Origin: Clostridiales bacterium
Lineage (GTDB): Bacteria; Bacillota_A; Clostridia; Lachnospirales; Lachnospiraceae
Length of the DNA: 20,525 nt
Direction: 5' to 3'
Assembly (NCBI GenBank): GCA_030154385.1
Contig: JASKJZ010000008.1
Location: 1 to 20,525 of the forward strand
Shown one piece after another: positions 16,619 through 20,525 of the stretch. Numbering within the stretch: the first letter of the stretch is position 1; each line of letters begins with the position of its first letter. The notes below the pieces were generated by a model that saw only the letters and a list, made by a program, of their open reading frames with translations, had not been told where the DNA came from and did not search any database. Both the position numbers and the translations under genes were made by a program.

Positions 16619-17431
16619 TTATTTCAAAAGCTTAATTTTTGAAACCGGATGTATCTTTCTGTCCTTTTCTGGTGGAAGTGACATGTAATCACCAAACTTA
16701 AAGCTAAGATATTCATCATATTCTTCGATACCGTGAAACAGTATTCCCTCAAAATATATATTAGCACTTTTTTCATACCACTTGGTTTTATACCCATACT
16801 CCTTATTCGGTGTAGGAAATGTAAGAATACGAACCCAATCAGTTACTTTTCTGTCTCGTTTTTTAATATATCGATTAAAACTATCCTTTAGCTTTTTTTC
16901 TGGGTATCTGCTCATAATTTTGTATATCACACGTTTTAATACATTTTTATCAGCTATCTTCCCAACCTCCGACCAAAAAAACTTACGATACACAAAACAC
17001 ATGAAGTTTGAAAACGCTCTGCCTAAATGGCAATTTGGTACATAATCCAATGGGAATACATCAATAAACACTCCCTGTTCATATGGCATATGCTCCTGAT
17101 ATTCTCTCAAGAATAGTGTTTCTTTTCTACGAAGTTTTCCATAACCCCAGCGGTAACCATTTGTCTCGTTATGATCTTGAAAGTAAAAGCGCGTCGTATC
17201 TAATTCAATACGGCATGCCTCTACGAACCTTTCATATTCTGCTCGAAGCAGTGCCACATCAGCATCATCGTCCCACGGAATAAATCCCCTATGCCTAACC
17301 GCCCCGAGAAGAGTTCCTGCAATGATGTTATAATGAATATTTTGCTTTTTACATATCCGATCCACCTCCTCAAGTAACTCCAATTCTGTTAATTGAAGAG
17401 TTCTTAACTTTTCATCACTAAGAGCTATCAA
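16619..17431 (-). CDS. LicD-family phosphotransferase
   Basis: A 270-residue LicD-family protein of the nucleotidyltransferase-like fold. The hallmark GTLLGAVRHRGFIPWDDDADV (39-59) holds the metal-binding aspartates, and the N-terminal LSDEKLRTLQLTELELL is typical of the family start. LicD proteins transfer phosphocholine or other phospho-substituents from a CDP donor to glycans such as teichoic acid or lipopolysaccharide. The start is TTG (17429-17431), placed eight bases after GAGGAG; the ATG lying between them opens only a three-codon frame. The gene follows the cytidylyltransferase fusion by 37 bases, which fits a supply-and-transfer pair. The transferred group is not known. Confidence 0.92.
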   Translation of the reverse strand: MIALSDEKLRTLQLTELELLEEVDRICKKQNIHYNIIAGTLLGAVRHRGFIPWDDDADVALLRAEYERFVEACRIELDTTRFYFQDHNETNGYRWGYGKLRRKETLFLREYQEHMPYEQGVFIDVFPLDYVPNCHLGRAFSNFMCFVYRKFFWSEVGKIADKNVLKRVIYKIMSRYPEKKLKDSFNRYIKKRDRKVTDWVRILTFPTPNKEYGYKTKWYEKSANIYFEGILFHGIEEYDEYLSFKFGDYMSLPPEKDRKIHPVSKIKLLK

Positions 17432-17468
17432 TATTTCATCTCCTCGTTTATTGCACGTTTTTTATTTC

Positions 17469-18809
17469 TCAAATACGGCCCATATCTTTCATAAACCTTT
17501 CCATAATGCCTGACATTGCAACGGATTCTTTCCTCGACATCTTAAATTCATTCTTACCGCTACCATTAATAGAGGCCACAAAATCACTAATCTCATAGCG
17601 TAATCCATCTCCCAAGAATGTGACAGAATGTTTTTCAATCTCCATAGGATTTTCATAATGTACTTCAAAATAATTCGTCTTCCACCATGGCGCATCTACT
17701 ACAATATATCCCCTAGTACCAGAGATAATCATTTTCCCTTCTGACTTAACACCAAGTCCACAAGTTGCCTGAGCAAGACCATTTTTAAACACAAATTGTG
17801 CTTTTGTGAAAATGTCAAGTCCATTTTCTTTATCTATTACAGTGTCAAAACGTAATTCTTCATATGTCGTACCAAAAAGTTTTATAATTGGTAATAAGCA
17901 ATAGCTTCCAAGTTCTAAAAAGCTTCCTCCGTATTTTACTTCTGCCAATTCGCGATTTTGAGGATTTTCTAATTTTGTAAAACATGCCTCCACGTTTCTG
18001 ATAGAACCAATTCTTCCACTTGTAGCAATCCCCAAAAGCTTTGTAAAGCCCGGACAATAAGCAGTCTTAATTCCTTCCATCAGCACAAGTTTTCTCTCCT
18101 TTGCTAATTCAAAGAGTTTTTCAGCTTCATCTGTCCTCAAAGTCATCGGCTTTTCCGAAATCACATGTTTACCATGCATCAAAGCCGCCTTTATGTAACC
18201 TGCATGAGTTTCATGTGGAGAAGCCACATATACCGCATCTATATTATCATAAAAAGTTTCTATATCGGCATAACTTTCAATCTCCCATTTATGTGCAAAA
18301 TCTTCTGCGCTTTTCGTACGTGGATTGTATACTCCCTGAACGCTCACCCCGCTGACCAGTTTTGCTTCCGGAACAAATCTATTAGCAATTCTCCCACACC
18401 CAATAATACCTATTCTCTGAATTTTTGCCTTTTGCTCCCTAAGCATAGTACTGGATATGTTTTTTGTTCTTTCCAAATATACAATCTTACAGTATTCCGA
18501 CAAATAATCGAACTGACCCATCCAATCAGATCCTACTGTCAAAACATCTATATTGTATTTCTTTATATCACTATATTTTTGGCCAGCTGCCTCTTCCACA
18601 ATGATTTCATCAGCAAATCCGGTTTTTCTCACATTTTCCATACGGGTCATTAGGGAATCTACAACACCAAGTTTTCCTCTAGCCCTGTCATAATCCTCAG
18701 AGCATACCCCAACTATCAGATAATCACCTAACTCCTTAGCTCTTTCCAACAGTCTGTAATGACCTTCGTGAAACAAGTCAAACGTCCCATATGTGATAAC
18801 CTTTGTCAT
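17469..18809 (-). CDS. Cytidylyltransferase fused to Gfo/Idh/MocA oxidoreductase
   Basis: A 446-residue two-domain protein. Residues 1-125 are a TagD-like glycerol-3-phosphate cytidylyltransferase domain: GTFDLFHEGH with the HxGH motif at 14-17 and RTKNISST at 114-121. Residues 131-446 are an NAD(P)-dependent Gfo/Idh/MocA oxidoreductase: IGIIGCGRIANRF for dinucleotide binding and EKP (219-221) with the catalytic lysine K220. Joined, they would make a reduced, phosphorylated small molecule and activate it with CTP, in the manner of the Bcs1/TarIJ CDP-ribitol system but built from different folds. The start ATG overlaps the TGA of the preceding gene (ATGA) and follows AGAAGGGGGA. It lies between the TagF-like gene and LicD, both likely users of CDP donors. 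Confidence 0.88.
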   Translation of the reverse strand: MTKVITYGTFDLFHEGHYRLLERAKELGDYLIVGVCSEDYDRARGKLGVVDSLMTRMENVRKTGFADEIIVEEAAGQKYSDIKKYNIDVLTVGSDWMGQFDYLSEYCKIVYLERTKNISSTMLREQKAKIQRIGIIGCGRIANRFVPEAKLVSGVSVQGVYNPRTKSAEDFAHKWEIESYADIETFYDNIDAVYVASPHETHAGYIKAALMHGKHVISEKPMTLRTDEAEKLFELAKERKLVLMEGIKTAYCPGFTKLLGIATSGRIGSIRNVEACFTKLENPQNRELAEVKYGGSFLELGSYCLLPIIKLFGTTYEELRFDTVIDKENGLDIFTKAQFVFKNGLAQATCGLGVKSEGKMIISGTRGYIVVDAPWWKTNYFEVHYENPMEIEKHSVTFLGDGLRYEISDFVASINGSGKNEFKMSRKESVAMSGIMERFMKDMGRI

Positions 18810-20525
18810 AAAATCCCCCTTCTTAAATGCTTTACAACATATTCATGTACTTTTTCGCCGCAGCTTCCATCAGGATTTGAAGCCACCGTTTCATAAGCTT
18901 GTATTTGTTCCTTTTTGCTAAACTTATTACCTACACATGAATCTGTAAGGAAATGATTTAGTGAGTTCAGTGCATTTTCTCTACAGCAATACTGCAGCCA
19001 TTCGTCGCATTTAGAAAACCCCGATTCATGATTTTCTAATTCCTTTTTATCAAACTTTACTTCTATGTTAGTACATTCACCCGTATCCAAATTCACATCA
19101 AAAAGCATTCTATCCGTCACTGAAAACATTCTATAAAATTGATTTTTATCCACACTTGGTCTGATGTAATGACATCCACATGCCGGCAAATAGTACTCAT
19201 TAACAGTATTTACCTTAAACTCCGGCTTCCACTTTTTTATTTGTCCGGTTTTTTTATCTATCTTTATATATAAATTCCCCCAACTCGGAGGAAGATAGAC
19301 CGCGTCCTCTGTAATTGCTGGATAGCCAAATGGATAATCTGTACATTCATATTTTTGGAAAGGTTGAATACACTTTAATTCTCCGGGAAAAACATCAAAT
19401 TCCATTAAGTCGCCAGTCATTAGATTCCACCTTTTTACAATCCCTCCATTTTGTGGTATAATCCAAATATCATCATTATCAGCTACCAATTTCGAAGATC
19501 CACTTTTATTGTTTCCTCCGATTTTTTTAATTTGAATTTCTTCAGTTTGAAGATTTAATATATATACAAGATCATCCACTGGCGAAGCAACCACCAAGAA
19601 GCTTTTATACACACAGCTACCTCCAGCCTTTAAGCCTTGCTCCATTTTGCGCACAAAAATCTCCATATTTTCTGTAAAATATTTTATTTCTTCAGTAACT
19701 GTGTTATATCTGACTATCGCTCCATAATTTGCTGGAATCAAAAATATATACTGTTCATATTTCAACGCATCAGCAAATACAGGTCCCTTATCAACGCGCC
19801 TTTCAAGTTCTATTTTTTTTGCAATCTTTTTATTTTCTATTAAAAGTATGTTCTGTGCATTAACTGGACAAACATATGCTTTTTCACCAAAACTTCTCAC
19901 CGTTAAATAATATGTTCCTGCGGAAAATTCTGATAAACTGCAGCAATAATGATAATCATATGCTCCTGGTTCAGAATAATAGAGTTTATTTCCCTGCGTC
20001 ACCATCCATCTATCATCTTCATTTAAAGCATTAAAACCCGTTATAATCTCTCCTCGCCAATCATCTTCCTTAGGATCAGAGTGAATGTAATTATTCAATA
20101 TAAACATTGGTTTCCCGGCAATTCCAAACAATGAAGTGATAGAAGTACCTGCATCACCCACATATGCATCGCATAGTGCAATAGAATTTGTCACATCGGG
20201 GGTAGTATCGTAAATACCAAGATTTTCGTCTATAAATCGTCTTTTCAATGCATCGTAATGTGGTTTTAGATGAGGTCTCATTGAATCAAATGTTGACTCC
20301 AATAAAGGATGTGGTCTCCACATCAGACAAGCATTTTCTATACTCTTAAAACAGTTAAATACATACTCTATTTTCTGCAAGAATGACGGCGTATTCTCTA
20401 ACATTCCACTGATGCTCGTGTTATAAAAATAAACCTTTTTCCCTTCTATCTTCTCTTTCCATTTTTCTTGGGTAACCTGTGGATTCTGACATTTTCGGAT
20501 AATACGATCAAATTTCGGTGAGCCT
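18806..20525 (-). CDS. CDP-glycerol glycerophosphotransferase-like protein with propeller-like C-terminus (partial)
   Basis: The frame is open through the right edge, so the start is outside the window; 572 residues are visible. Their first residues are GSPKFDR, a signature of the CDP-glycerol glycerophosphotransferase (TagF/TarF) family, followed by YNTSIS, WRPHP (69-73) and DAYVGDAGTS (119-128), which correspond to the donor-binding half of this GT-B-like fold. Such enzymes transfer glycerol phosphate or a similar group from a CDP donor. Residues of roughly 200-490 are different: about five loose repeats with hydrophobic strands and a D/T-G-E turn (YNTVTEEIKYF, LNLQTEEIQI, WNLMTGDLMEFD, IDKKTGQIKKW, NLDTGECTNIE), suggesting a beta-propeller. 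The internal ATG at 20402-20404 is probably not the start. It ends in ATGA overlap with the next gene. Confidence 0.82.
   Translation of the reverse strand, partial: GSPKFDRIIRKCQNPQVTQEKWKEKIEGKKVYFYNTSISGMLENTPSFLQKIEYVFNCFKSIENACLMWRPHPLLESTFDSMRPHLKPHYDALKRRFIDENLGIYDTTPDVTNSIALCDAYVGDAGTSITSLFGIAGKPMFILNNYIHSDPKEDDWRGEIITGFNALNEDDRWMVTQGNKLYYSEPGAYDYHYCCSLSEFSAGTYYLTVRSFGEKAYVCPVNAQNILLIENKKIAKKIELERRVDKGPVFADALKYEQYIFLIPANYGAIVRYNTVTEEIKYFTENMEIFVRKMEQGLKAGGSCVYKSFLVVASPVDDLVYILNLQTEEIQIKKIGGNNKSGSSKLVADNDDIWIIPQNGGIVKRWNLMTGDLMEFDVFPGELKCIQPFQKYECTDYPFGYPAITEDAVYLPPSWGNLYIKIDKKTGQIKKWKPEFKVNTVNEYYLPACGCHYIRPSVDKNQFYRMFSVTDRMLFDVNLDTGECTNIEVKFDKKELENHESGFSKCDEWLQYCCRENALNSLNHFLTDSCVGNKFSKKEQIQAYETVASNPDGSCGEKVHEYVVKHLRRGIL

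Noticed and set aside
18165..18653. 162-codon open frame on the plus strand
   Set aside because: It lies wholly antisense to the conserved cytidylyltransferase-oxidoreductase fusion and has no recognisable motif; it is a shadow frame.
1..20525. CRISPR arrays, tRNA or rRNA genes, insertion sequences
   Set aside because: No regularly spaced repeats, cloverleaf-like or rRNA-like sequence, or transposase-like protein was seen on reading the window.

Overview
The window is AT-rich and reads like a low-GC Gram-positive (Bacillota), most likely a clostridial/Lachnospiraceae-type organism. That call rests on protein flavour (LicD, TagD-type cytidylyltransferases, a CDP-glycerol-type polymerase, WbsX-like proteins), TTG/GTG starts and strong purine-rich ribosome binding sites. 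No taxonomic search was possible. All recognisable genes lie on the minus strand, so transcription runs from the right edge towards the left.

Layout in transcription order: a partial CDP-glycerol-glycerophosphotransferase-like protein with a propeller-like tail (18806 to the right edge); a cytidylyltransferase-oxidoreductase fusion (17469-18809); LicD (16619-17431); a Rossmann-GDPD fusion (15378-16559); a GT4 glycosyltransferase (14252-15391); a GT2 enzyme (13056-14249); a WbsX/GH99-like protein (11492-13006); a methyltransferase (10537-11454); a kinase-like protein (9436-10530); three GT2 proteins (7908-9485, 6508-7902, 5130-6524); a four-domain methyltransferase/kinase/Rossmann/cytidylyltransferase protein (2785-5109); and two TIM-barrel isomerase paralogues (1683-2765 and 646-1584). 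Genes overlap or are at most about 60 bases apart, which points to one operon entering from the right. The left 645 bases hold no gene, but carry a terminator hairpin and, beyond it, a sigma-A-type promoter firing leftward out of the window.

Together the genes look like a pathway for a phosphodiester-containing surface glycan (teichoic-acid-like polymer or capsule). Isomerases and an oxidoreductase would shape a small polyol-like unit. A kinase-like domain and two cytidylyltransferases would activate it as a CDP derivative. Five glycosyltransferases build the glycan, LicD and the TagF-like protein transfer phospho-units, and a GDPD may edit them. No flippase, ABC exporter, chain polymerase or initiating phosphoglycosyl transferase is visible, so those functions must lie elsewhere. 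The actual unit cannot be read from sequence.

The two most unusual features are these. First, nine of the fifteen proteins carry the same roughly 90-residue Rossmann-like accessory domain (glycine-rich loop, then a D-N/D-K strand end), attached to unrelated enzymes. Second, the only two genes ending in TAG (1683-1685 and 10537-10539) are both cut inside what otherwise looks like a continuous reading frame. In one, the frame continues 33 codons, completing the accessory domain and ending in an ATGA overlap with the next gene. In the other, the frame runs straight into the kinase-like gene, reproducing the fused arrangement of the 2785-5109 protein. The other thirteen genes end in TAA or TGA.
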